From contig CAJBEZ010000003.1 of the NCBI GenBank assembly GCA_903952205.1, positions 1 through 64,000 of the forward strand: a DNA stretch of 64,000 nucleotides, written 5' to 3'. Shown here in pieces: positions 18,994 to 27,402 of this stretch (the stretch's first letter is position 1; every line of letters begins with the position of its first letter). The position numbers and the translations under genes were made by a program. The notes beneath the pieces are model-generated. The model saw nothing but the letters and a program-made list of their open reading frames with translations, searched no databases and was not told the origin of the DNA. The stretch comes from an uncultured Desulfomonile sp. GTDB lineage: Bacteria; Desulfobacterota; Desulfomonilia; Desulfomonilales; Desulfomonilaceae.

Positions 18994-19427
18994 TTATCTG
19001 ACGGCAATTTTGGCCACCATAACTTTCTCTATCTCGACAATAATATAAATGATTAACCCTACCACTACCGCCTTTGTCCAAGAGCCTACGCCTATCGCAG
19101 CGGAATGGAACAGGGAATTCATTACCGGAAGGTGAGTGAAGAGAACTTGCAATAAGACCATGATACCTGCCCCCACCCAGACCCAGATGTTTGTAAACAG
19201 GCCCAGTCGAAAAATCGAGCGGCTCATTGAGCGGCAATTGAATAAGTAGAAAAGCTCGCCCATAACGAAGACATTCACCGCAGCAGTGCGTGCGTGGTGT
19301 TCCGTGGTGCCGGCGGATAGCTCCCATTCGAAAACGCAAAAGGCTCCGGCGCATAAAAGTGATGAAACCAATGCTATACGTTTTGTCAAGTAACGAGAGA
19401 TGATCGGAGCGTCGGGGTCACGAGAGG
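18994..19427 (-). pseudogene. C-terminal remnant of a P-type cation-transporting ATPase
   Basis: The open frame runs from 19596 to 18994, but only its last 145 or so residues (about 19427 to 18994) make sense as protein. SRDPDAPIISRYLTKRIAL, then helices around ...CAGAFCVFEWELSAG, then RTAAVNVFVMGELFYLFNCRS, is the C-terminal membrane domain of Ca2+/Mg2+-type P-type ATPases, including its conserved NVFVxGELFYLFN segment. The phosphorylation (DKTGT) and nucleotide domains are missing. Upstream of residue SRDPD the frame is simply antisense to the IS630 transposase. The gene was therefore cut at about 19427 by the element or a later rearrangement, and no ATPase sequence appears on the other side of the element. 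Confidence 0.8.
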
Positions 19428-20431
19428 GGGAGAGCAAAAGCTCAATTGCACGACGTATCGGAGTGAGTCGACCGACTGTGCTATTGTGCATAAACAAGGC
19501 GTTGTGCGGTGGGATCCAGGTCGCCATAAGGGACTTGAAGCGACCGGGTCGAGCCAATCTAATGACCGCTGATGATAAGGTCTGGTTGGTCTCCATAGCT
19601 TGCTCAAAACCTACGGATTACGACTATGCCGCTGAAAGTTGGACACGTAGTCAACTGTCCAAGCACTTGCGTAAGACTGCTGAAGGAGCCGGGCATCCTT
19701 CTCTTCGGAAAGCAGGGAAAGCTACTGTTCAAAGAATCCTCAAAGATCATGATGTGCGGCCCCACAAGACCTCTTACTATTTGGAGAGACGGGATCCGGA
19801 TTTCGAAGAGAAAATGGCTCAGATATTGGTTGTTTACAAAGAAATTGAAGTATTTCGAGAGAATCCAGCAAAGGATGAAAATCGACGGGAGACAACCATA
19901 TCCTATGATGAGAAGCCTGGAATTCAGGCTATTGCCAATATCGCCGCTGACTTGCCGCCAGTGCCGAACCATTACTCAACCTGGGCAAGAGACTATGAAT
20001 ACAAACGTCTTGGCACAGTCAGTCTCATGGCTGGCCTTGACCTTCACGACGGGCACGTTCACGCTCTGGTAAGGGAGCGTCACAGGAGCAAGGAATTCAT
20101 TGAATTCTTGGAGGAAATAGATCAGCGTTATCCTGATGACTGGAAGATCAGGCTGGTAATGGACAACCACTCAGCCCATGTCTCCAAGGAGACCCTTAAA
20201 TGGTTGGGGGGCCGACAGAGTCGTTTCGAATTTGTATTCACTCCAAAACACGCATCATGGCTAAACATGGTAGAAATCTTTTTCAGCAAGATGGCCCGTT
20301 CATTTCTGAGAAGTCTGCGTGTGAAGTCCAAGGATGAGTTGATTCAGCGGATCTACAAATACATACAAGAAATCAACGAATACCCAGTTATCTTCCGTTG
20401 GAAATACAAGCTAGACGAAGTGCTGGTTTGA
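19400..20431 (+). CDS. IS630-family transposase, 5'-truncated
   Basis: The frame is 343 residues from an ATG at 19400, but true IS630 sequence starts only near residue 10 (EGESKSSIARRIGVSRPTV, a helix-turn-helix). The first residues are read through ATPase DNA in reverse. The usual 30-40 residues before that helix-turn-helix are missing. The catalytic DDE triad is present: YDEKPG (first Asp), VMDNHSAH (second Asp) and LNMVEIFFSK (Glu). With its DNA-binding N-terminus and left inverted repeat lost, the element should be immobile, though the catalytic domain is intact. Confidence 0.85.
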   Translation: MIGASGSREGESKSSIARRIGVSRPTVLLCINKALCGGIQVAIRDLKRPGRANLMTADDKVWLVSIACSKPTDYDYAAESWTRSQLSKHLRKTAEGAGHPSLRKAGKATVQRILKDHDVRPHKTSYYLERRDPDFEEKMAQILVVYKEIEVFRENPAKDENRRETTISYDEKPGIQAIANIAADLPPVPNHYSTWARDYEYKRLGTVSLMAGLDLHDGHVHALVRERHRSKEFIEFLEEIDQRYPDDWKIRLVMDNHSAHVSKETLKWLGGRQSRFEFVFTPKHASWLNMVEIFFSKMARSFLRSLRVKSKDELIQRIYKYIQEINEYPVIFRWKYKLDEVLV

Positions 20432-20461
20432 TCTGATAAGTTAATTATGAAACGCTATACT
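19428..20461 (+). mobile_element. Left-truncated IS630-family insertion sequence
   Basis: The right end looks intact. After the transposase stop at 20431 comes an AT-rich end finishing in GAAACGCTATACTA (about 20448-20461), typical of IS630 termini next to a TA target. The left end is missing: the element starts mid-gene at about 19428, joined directly to the P-type ATPase remnant. No TA duplication pair can be assigned. Confidence 0.65.
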
Positions 20462-20478
20462 AGAGGAATCTGAGCAGA

Positions 20479-21786
20479 TTATGGATCTCTTACTGAAGAA
20501 CTTGATGGCCTCTCAGATGTTTCGGAGTCATTGACCGTCATAATGGGCGTGAATCCTCTATTGGTCGAGGAAAGCTGAATAACTTGTGGTTCAAGTGACG
20601 TTGGCTGATAACGAGTGTAATTGTAAGTTGTGCCGCTCCACTGTAAAGGGTCTCTGAAAATAATCTTCTTAATTATCACGACAAAAATCCAGATAAGCAT
20701 CAAGTTTCCAAGCAAGAAGTAAACTGAATACTTTTTCGGAAAACCTGCCTGATCAAGAAAGAACCCCGGGATTATAACTATTTGTAACAGACAGGCCAAG
20801 GGCAACAGGAACCACAAACTGGGCCAGAGTTCCATTGCCGACTCGGTATAGAGAAAAGTCCCTAGTGCGAAAGAGGGCAAACCGACCAAGATATGCAACA
20901 ATAAGTGTTTCAGCACCGTTAAGAGTTTGAAATTCATTGCCCCGGCCAGTATTCGTGTCCAACCGTTTAACACTTCTCGCAAACCGAAATACATTTTGGT
21001 TTGTAGAAGGTTTCGGCCATTGGCAAACAGTATGCCTAGGCCGTTGGCTTTAACCCTTTTCCCGATTCCAATATCTTCGACCGCAAAATCTTTTACACTG
21101 GAATGTCCTCCGATTCTTTCATACGCCATGCGACTGATAATAAAAAACATTCCGTTAGCAGTTGCAACAGGACTGCCGGGATCGTTGACCTTGGCCAGCG
21201 GCAATATCATTGCCGCCGTCGCGGCAAATAACGGAATAAGCGCTTTTTCCCAAAAAGTGTCCAGAATAAACTTGGGAGAAAGCGTTACAAAGTTTATCTT
21301 CCTTTGTATAGCCTCGTGTAAGCACTGCCTCAATGCGGCTTTATGCAATGAGCTGTCCGCATCTAGGAATGCAAGCCATTCGCCTGAAGCGTATTTGACC
21401 CCTTCATAAAGAGCGTGACACTTGCCGGTCCATCCTACGGGTAGCTCTGTTATTGATATTAGGTGGCAATTTGTTCGTCCCTCAAATAGCTTTCCGACTA
21501 TTTCAGCGGTCCGGTCCGTGGATCTATCATCAACACAAATTATTTCCAGGTTAGGGTAATCCTGAGCAAGTATCGATCGCAGACAAGTACCAATCAAGGC
21601 TTGTTCGTTACGAGCCGGAACTATGACCGATATACGTGGCGGCGATTTGGGGAGGGATGTATCTTTGTTAGGGTCAAAGACTGGGACCCATCTGCGACTA
21701 TCAGCTATCTCACGCATACGCATGGACCAAAAATAAACAATAAACAAAAGAATGGCCGATCCTAACACTAGCGAAATATAATTCAA
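20479..21786 (-). CDS. Family 2 glycosyltransferase, HpnB-like
   Basis: A 435-residue membrane-anchored GT2 enzyme. A helix at 4-22 precedes the GT-A domain (about 50-290): ISVIVPARNE (52-61), ICVDDRSTDRT (83-93), LPVGWTGKCHAL (115-126), the metal/sugar DAD at 142-144, and VEDIGIGKRVK as the acceptor-site acidic motif. Three helices near 300-395 anchor the C-terminus. The LPVGWTGK block is diagnostic of the group that includes hopene-associated HpnB and carotenoid CrtQ enzymes. Start is a TTG at 21786 with GAGGG upstream. No squalene-hopene cyclase is in the window, so the acceptor is unproven. Confidence 0.8.
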   Translation of the reverse strand: MNYISLVLGSAILLFIVYFWSMRMREIADSRRWVPVFDPNKDTSLPKSPPRISVIVPARNEQALIGTCLRSILAQDYPNLEIICVDDRSTDRTAEIVGKLFEGRTNCHLISITELPVGWTGKCHALYEGVKYASGEWLAFLDADSSLHKAALRQCLHEAIQRKINFVTLSPKFILDTFWEKALIPLFAATAAMILPLAKVNDPGSPVATANGMFFIISRMAYERIGGHSSVKDFAVEDIGIGKRVKANGLGILFANGRNLLQTKMYFGLREVLNGWTRILAGAMNFKLLTVLKHLLLHILVGLPSFALGTFLYTESAMELWPSLWFLLPLACLLQIVIIPGFFLDQAGFPKKYSVYFLLGNLMLIWIFVVIIKKIIFRDPLQWSGTTYNYTRYQPTSLEPQVIQLSSTNRGFTPIMTVNDSETSERPSSSSVRDP

Positions 21787-22001
21787 AAGAATGCCCTCAT
21801 TGCAAAATCAAATACATCGCACTTTATAGCAGTAATCTGCCAGAACCTTGACCACAACAGGCCAAGCTAAAACACCCAGTCACGGGCTTACCCGTTATTG
21901 AGAAGTTACTTTCCCGAATAATTTAGTTGGCATGTCAGTCTGAAAAAACATCATGATTATAAATAGATGAAAATTACGCACCGGAACCAAAGTCTCCAAA
22001 A

Positions 22002-23558
22002 TCAACGGTTCAGAGCGACGATAGGTTCCTCGAATCTTGTTACCAGCCTACCGGAATAAGACTGCCTTATCAAAGCCTTTCTAATCCAGTCCGCTGTATT
22101 CGCCGGCTTAAATATAAACCTGATCCCTGTTTTTATTCCTACTACGTTGCCGATCCTCATATACTTCCAATAGGGCCCCTTTAAACGAAGGAGCCTACAG
22201 ACTCCAGCTATGGTCCTAGAAAAAGACAACATCTTTTCATCGAAACCTAGATAAATTTCCGGACATATCGATGCGGCATGAAACATTTGGGAAACCGCTT
22301 CATCCAGATCCAGGTCCTCAGACAAATACCACACCTGATCCAAAGGATTAGTCAATCCATTCACGAACCCTTGCTTTCCGGCGAGTCGCCACAGGGCTGT
22401 GTGTGGATAAAGGCGTACGCCAATAAAAAATTGCGCCACATGAGTAACTGCGCGTCCGTTTTTTCGAAGATTGTTGAGCACAAAATCCAGGGATGTCTGA
22501 AGGGTCTCATTTGTCTCTCCCGGCCCTCCTATCATGAAAAACCACCAAACCGCAAATCCTGTTTGGTTTAATGCCTCCGCCGCTCTAAAAACATCTTCGC
22601 TTTTGAAACCCTTTCTGTAATTTCCTAACATAGTGTCGGACGCGGATTCAGGAGTGATCATAAGGGACCTGAACCCGGCCCTCCACATCAAAGCCAGATA
22701 TTGCTTATCCAACCCTCTAGGGTGGACGCCCATGGCGGTAAATCGAGCTTTCCATGGTCGTTTTATAATTTCTTCTAGAATTGACATCGAATGATCAACC
22801 GGGTCATTGAACACAGAGTCCACAAACTCAAATGTGTCAGGACCATATTTTTTGAGGGCATCCTCGATTTCATCCACGACATCAATTGGGTTTCGTAAAC
22901 GTAAACGGGCGCCTTCAAGAGATTGATTATACGTACAATACACACAATGCCGCCTACATCCCCTTTTCGTTTGAATGTTGTAGGCCGCGCCGATCCTCTG
23001 ATACAGAGAGGTGTCAACCCATCTCCCGATATCGGGGGTCTGACCGCTAAATTCAGTCAACACCGGAGCGGCTAAGTGGAAACAGCCATTTATTATTGAA
23101 CCAACTCCAGGGATTTGTGATGGGTTCTTTTTGCTCTCAAGACATTCCAGCAGAACTCGAAAAGGTTCTTCACCATCAGATACAACTATGTAGTCAGCTT
23201 TTGACAGCCTCAGGATAGCCTCCGGCGCCAAACTCACAGCAGATCCTCCGAGTACAATCGGGCAATCGCTGAGACGCCTTATCTCATTTATTAGGTCTAC
23301 GGCGTCTCGAAGATAAGAAATCGGGTGCAACATGTTGACATTGTCTATATTCCTGACAGAAACACCTATGGTCTCGGGTTTAAACGATTGGATCGCGTTC
23401 CTAGTGTCGGAGACATTTTTTTTGCCCGAAAAACACAGGTCCAACACCTTTACACTGTGGCCTGCCGCCTCAACAGCGGTCGCCACATAGCACAAACCAA
23501 TAGGCGCCGCGGCTAGCATATCTCCTTTTCTGTTGCTGTTTATTAGTAGTACTTTCAT
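22002..23558 (-). CDS. B12-binding-domain radical SAM protein
   Basis: A 518-residue protein. Residues 1-140 are a cobalamin-binding-type Rossmann domain (PIGLCYVATAVEAAGHSVKVLD; VLGGSAVSL). No DxHxxG is visible, so a base-off ligand may be absent. The radical SAM barrel begins near 195 with the cluster motif C201-x3-C205-x2-C208 (RGCRRHCVYC). ITPESASD and the MIGGPGETNE loop fit class B radical SAM enzymes (methylases, cyclases and others). The C-terminal 120 residues are basic and unassigned. Its start overlaps the PPTase stop by four bases (23555-23558), so the two are translationally coupled. The substrate is unknown. Confidence 0.85.
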   Translation of the reverse strand: MKVLLINSNRKGDMLAAAPIGLCYVATAVEAAGHSVKVLDLCFSGKKNVSDTRNAIQSFKPETIGVSVRNIDNVNMLHPISYLRDAVDLINEIRRLSDCPIVLGGSAVSLAPEAILRLSKADYIVVSDGEEPFRVLLECLESKKNPSQIPGVGSIINGCFHLAAPVLTEFSGQTPDIGRWVDTSLYQRIGAAYNIQTKRGCRRHCVYCTYNQSLEGARLRLRNPIDVVDEIEDALKKYGPDTFEFVDSVFNDPVDHSMSILEEIIKRPWKARFTAMGVHPRGLDKQYLALMWRAGFRSLMITPESASDTMLGNYRKGFKSEDVFRAAEALNQTGFAVWWFFMIGGPGETNETLQTSLDFVLNNLRKNGRAVTHVAQFFIGVRLYPHTALWRLAGKQGFVNGLTNPLDQVWYLSEDLDLDEAVSQMFHAASICPEIYLGFDEKMLSFSRTIAGVCRLLRLKGPYWKYMRIGNVVGIKTGIRFIFKPANTADWIRKALIRQSYSGRLVTRFEEPIVALNR

Positions 23559-24109
23559 CGAGATCTTTTCGCTATCCTATGAGAGACTAAGACAGGGGTA
23601 TGGTACCAGACTACTGATTCGGAGTGAGAGCCCACACTAAATGATAAGAAACTATCGCCTTGACGTTCAGTCATGGTTTGACACCGAAAGGACTCTTCAA
23701 TTCCCAATCTCGATCTTAATCCGGATGAAAACGCAAAATTTATCTGCAAATCCTTGTCGTAAGGCTGATTGTCCATGACAAACATATCTCGGGGATCAAG
23801 CAGGTTAAACCCAATCCCTAAACTCTTTACTAAAGATTCTGTAGCGGACCAGGCAAGGTAAGCGGCCTGCGATACAGTAATATTATGACGCGCCATGAGT
23901 AAATCAAGTTCAAGACCTTTGAAGACCCTCTGATAAGGATACCGGGTTGAAAACTCTTGTGAAAACGCTACATCTATCCCGCAACTCATATTTCCATTGC
24001 AGATTCTCTCCCAAGCATCGTTGAATCCGCACGAAAACGAGATCGAACAATCACCAGAATTCTGGATTTGGAGAGTTGGCCGTCCTGAGTAATCTGAACG
24101 AATTCCCAA
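23555..24109 (-). CDS. 4'-phosphopantetheinyl transferase-like protein, N-terminus probably frameshifted
   Basis: The open frame gives 184 residues from a TTG. CSISFSC stands where PPTases have their first substrate motif, SCGIDVA (42-48) is the metal-binding GxD motif, and WSATESLVKSLG (87-98) is the W-S-x-x-E-S-x-x-K motif. These enzymes load acyl- or peptidyl-carrier proteins. The normal N-terminal 60-100 residues are not in this frame. They can be found upstream if one T is restored at the TTTT near 24105-24112 and one G at the GGG near 24150. The gene is therefore either decayed or affected by homopolymer errors. It overlaps the radical SAM start by four bases. Confidence 0.65.
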   Translation of the reverse strand: MGIRSDYSGRPTLQIQNSGDCSISFSCGFNDAWERICNGNMSCGIDVAFSQEFSTRYPYQRVFKGLELDLLMARHNITVSQAAYLAWSATESLVKSLGIGFNLLDPRDMFVMDNQPYDKDLQINFAFSSGLRSRLGIEESFRCQTMTERQGDSFLSFSVGSHSESVVWYHTPVLVSHRIAKRSR

Positions 24110-24428
24110 AACTGAATCAGCTCAGACAGAATAATCCTTCTGCAAATCAGCCCTGTTGCACATGGCGATTGACAAACGCCGCAAAAATACGAAAAAAGCG
24201 CTCGTCCGCATGACAATGCTTCCTACTTATCAAAATCCTATCCTCTTGTAGCTCAAATTTAATACCATAAAGAAAATCATCTCTCACTTCCACCGAATGG
24301 TGCGGAAAGTAAGAAATATCATCTGGTCGAAATAAAAAAGCTAATGAAACCGTATCATATGTGTGAAGACATTTAACACCCTTGATTGAATAAATTAGTT
24401 TAACCATATAGCCTAGCCCATTAGGCAT
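24110..24428 (-). pseudogene. Out-of-frame N-terminal part of the phosphopantetheinyl transferase
   Basis: A 93-residue frame from the ATG at 24428 ends at a TGA near 24150. A second frame then carries GLICRRIILSELIQF up to the T-run. Joined by two single-base corrections, these give DERFFRIFAAFVNRHVQQG, then LICRRIILSELIQF, then LGIRSDYSGRPTLQ. That is the spacing expected between the PPTase N-terminal half and its GxP motif. On its own the 93-residue frame matches nothing I know. The reconstruction is inference. Confidence 0.4.
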
Positions 24429-24658
24429 GGCGTGTAATCAAAAAATTCTGCAAGCAGAAAACTGGAATATTTCCGCTAAGGTATTATAATGCTGGTCCTT
24501 GTAAATGGTTAACTCTTAGATCCGAGTGAAATGACATGATGCCGTGCGGTACCTCGTTAGACAGGTTTTAGTTTGTATTACTACCGATTGTTAGGTTAAA
24601 CTAATATATTCAATTGGAATTTTTTTCTGGGCAGAGCTTAACCGCCTGCGGAGGATCC

Positions 24659-25741
24659 ATGTCCGATACTATGAATGTTCTTCTCACTGGAGGAACAGGA
24701 TTCCTTGGAGAATACCTATTAGTGGAGCTATTAGAAGGCGGGCACAGTGTATGGGCACACTATAGAAGCGAATCACGAAAACTTGACACCATAAGGTTTT
24801 TAAGCAGTCTAGGACTTCCCAGAAGCGCCGAATCTCTCAAATGGTTCAAAGGTGAAATACTGGAAGCTGACGAGCAGTGGGAACAATGGTGTCAAGAGTA
24901 TAAAGGAATTGACGAAGTTGACACATTACTGCACAGCGCGGCGTCTACCCGTTTACATATGGACGAAAGCGGCGAACCTTTAAAAACAAATCTGGGTTCC
25001 ACGACAGCTCTAAATAAGCTCATGGAACGTAAGCCATTGAATGTCCACATTATCAGCACCGCATACGTTTGCGGACTGATACAGGGAGAGGTAGTTACAG
25101 AAGTTAATCATCCAAGAGGTGATTTCGTAAACGTTTACGAGGAAAGTAAGTGGGAAGCGGAACAAATCTGGATGGGCAAAGCCACCATTTTGAGACCGTC
25201 AGTTATAATCGGGCACTCTGAGACCGGAAGATGCACTTCGTTTGGAGGCTATTATATCCTGTTTCAAGCAGCGCATCTTCTTGATAGACTCATGGCCGAT
25301 TCGAAAAACCTCGACCGTTTAAATCTTGACATTGACATTCCCGCTAATCCTAATGGTGTGACTAATGTTATACCCGTCGATTACGTGGCTAGGGCGGCCG
25401 TTAGAATCATGGAAAAACCTCAATACCATAACAATATATATCACCTAACGCACTCTAACCCGCCGACGCACGAATGGACCCTTTCACATGTTTGTAATAG
25501 ATTCAATGTAGGCGGCTTGAGATTCACCGGGGTCGGGGCGTCTTTTGTACAGCCCCGGAACAGGATTGAGAGAATGGTTTGGCGTCAAATGCAGACTATT
25601 CTGTTACATTTCGCAAGTAATCCATTGTTTGATCGGGCGAATACCGATTCTGTAATCGGAGATCTTACAGTTCCCCCTATTACTTCCGGTTATCTCGATA
25701 AGATAATTGATTACGGTATTGAAAAGGAATGGGGGCTATAG
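24659..25741 (+). CDS. Thioester-reductase-like extended SDR (NAD-binding 4)
   Basis: A 360-residue Rossmann enzyme. The nucleotide loop is LLTGGTGFLGEYLL, LLHSAASTRLHM is the NNAG-equivalent, and the catalytic Tyr-x3-Lys is YEESK. ILRPSVIIGHSETG and PVDYVARA are typical of extended SDRs of the male-sterility/thioester-reductase group. Such enzymes reduce acyl thioesters on carrier proteins or CoA to aldehydes or alcohols. A longer frame begins at 24614, but GGAGG just before the ATG at 24659 decides the start. It is divergent from the PPTase/radical SAM genes, and a PPTase beside a thioester reductase is suggestive. It may instead act on sugars or sterols. Confidence 0.75.
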   Translation: MSDTMNVLLTGGTGFLGEYLLVELLEGGHSVWAHYRSESRKLDTIRFLSSLGLPRSAESLKWFKGEILEADEQWEQWCQEYKGIDEVDTLLHSAASTRLHMDESGEPLKTNLGSTTALNKLMERKPLNVHIISTAYVCGLIQGEVVTEVNHPRGDFVNVYEESKWEAEQIWMGKATILRPSVIIGHSETGRCTSFGGYYILFQAAHLLDRLMADSKNLDRLNLDIDIPANPNGVTNVIPVDYVARAAVRIMEKPQYHNNIYHLTHSNPPTHEWTLSHVCNRFNVGGLRFTGVGASFVQPRNRIERMVWRQMQTILLHFASNPLFDRANTDSVIGDLTVPPITSGYLDKIIDYGIEKEWGL

Positions 25742-25799
25742 GGACTAGTTTTTCACTGGTTCAGATTGTTCTTTGTTGGTGAGTAAAAGAATTATGTAT

Positions 25800-25819
25800 C
25801 TCAACTTTCCTACTTGGCG
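25800..25819. repeat. IS4 left terminal inverted repeat
   Basis: It reads CTCAACTTTCCTACTTGGCG on the plus strand. The first ten bases are the exact reverse complement of the last ten of the element. It overlaps the transposase stop codon. Confidence 0.65.
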
Positions 25820-27161
25820 ATAAAGCCAGTTCTGATGAGGGCTAGGGCCTCTTTCATCGTTGCTTCAATTATTTCGAGCACCAATTGTTCCGATGACGAG
25901 TAGAATTTACGCATTTTATTCCATACCACCGAGAGAATACGCACCAATGCTTCAGTGAGAGACAGGTCTAGAATTTCGTCTGAAGTGGCGAGAAATAAGC
26001 TTCCTATGGTCCTATCATCCGAGGCGCATCGTTGTTCTACAGCCAAGAAGATGTAACGGATCATGACAATGGATGAGTGGGCGACAAAAGAGTCGAAATC
26101 CCGGACTTGTACTTCGGATTCCAATTTGAGATAGTGTTTGGCCATTTTGAAAAACACTTCGATATCCCATCGTTTTCCATAGACACGAAGCACATCCTTA
26201 TCGGGAAGCGAAAGATCAGTGCTTAACAGGGCCAACCATTTGGAGCCGTTACTCTGGTTGCGAACAAAGACCAACTTGGCCTTTTTTTCAGCGCCGATCC
26301 CTACTATCATAGATCCCTTGATCTTAGCTTTACCCCTGCGTTTCCTGGTCATGCGATAGATCTTTGACAGCGTTAAAGATTGCCCTTCAAACTCGTAGAA
26401 CACCTTCGAGGTGTTCTTTACCATGCAGATGACATGGATATGCTCCATAACAGAGCTAACCAGGGCTGGAAAACCAAACCAGGAGTCCATCAGCAATTAC
26501 TTTGCTGGAATTGAGAGATTTAAGGCTCTTTTCACCATTGGGACTATGAGTTCCGTGGATTTCACGAGAGCTTCCTGTCGTCTCCTGGAACCACAAGTTC
26601 TTCGGTCCACTCTCTTCTTGATTCCCTGGATTCGGTTTTTCTCTTTGGGGGAAGTCAATACAGTGTGGTCGCAAGGAACAAAAGTCGCTCCGTCCGACCA
26701 CCCTAAATTGAGCATTCTGAATCCCATTAGATCTTCGCACAATGATCGTACACTTTAGAGAGAAGCTCCACCTTAGAAGAACGGCTCCGATCATAGATGG
26801 TAGTGTCCAATATCAAGACCTTCTCTTTCCCTCTCTTTGTGAGAGGCTCCAAGAAAACCTTTATAACCACTTGAGACAAAAACCCGATCAACCGACGCCA
26901 ATTATGTCGAGGAGCGCTGATAAATCGATAAACAGCGTCTTTCCCCACAGGGGCGGTAAAGTTCTTGTGGATCCCGGTGAAGATGTTCCTGCCCACAAAA
27001 GCCAACTCAAAGATGATCCTCAGAACCAATAGTGGGCTGACACCACGTAACTTCTTGATCCCGGCTCGGTTTAGAAGCGTGCCAACCTTGAACCGGGCCA
27101 TAAATGCGTCGATCCGATCTCGAAGGTCTTGATCCTCTAACTCAAATGAATTAACTCTCAT
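25810..27161 (-). pseudogene. IS4-family transposase with one frameshift and one nonsense codon
   Basis: Three consecutive minus-strand frames make one protein of about 450 residues. The first (27161-26727) holds the N-terminus and the first catalytic Asp (LILDTTIYDRS). Near 26735 the frame slips by one base, where VYDHCAK should continue into DLMGFRMLNLGWSDGATF. The second frame ends at TAA 26499-26497 (SIPAK-stop), exactly where relatives have an aromatic residue before LLMDSWFGFP. The third frame (26496-25810) continues to the Y-x2-R-W-x2-E box (YGKRWDIEVFFK). Two independent lesions mean no full transposase is made. Confidence 0.85.
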
Positions 27162-27270
27162 TGTGGGGCGTCCTTTCTTGTGCGATCTTTTGTTTCCAAT
27201 ACTTTGATAGCACGTTTGGACGTCCCTTCGCGAACCTATTGTGGCGTTTTAGTTAGCTTTGTACCCTTTT

Positions 27271-27290
27271 CATCAACTGCGAAAGTTGAG
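27271..27290. repeat. IS4 right terminal inverted repeat
   Basis: On the minus strand it reads CTCAACTTTCGCAGTTGATG, which pairs with 25800-25819. It lies about 110 bases upstream of the transposase start. Confidence 0.65.
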
Positions 27291-27402
27291 TTAGAATCAT
27301 TTCTTTTTTGAGTGCATTATACACACTTGTGTCATCGTCCAATTTTCCCAGACCATCTCTATTGCGCCAAAGGCTCTCCTGCTGGCCGTACAAACCTTGC
27401 GC

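Larger units (their letters stand above)
25800..27290 (-). mobile_element. IS4-family insertion sequence, inactive
   Basis: About 1.49 kb bounded by imperfect terminal inverted repeats (CTCAACTTTC perfect at both outer ends, about 15 of 20 matches overall). It carries one broken transposase gene. No convincing target duplication: the left flank ends ...ATTATGTAT and the right flank begins TTAGAATCA. Confidence 0.75.

Noticed and set aside
19428-19596. First 55 codons of the minus-strand frame ending in the P-type ATPase tail
   Set aside because: This part is the reverse of IS630 transposase coding sequence and shows no ATPase similarity.
26497-26499. In-frame stop in the IS4 transposase as a recoding event
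   Set aside because: It is TAA, not TGA, and the same gene carries a separate frameshift, so decay is the simpler reading.
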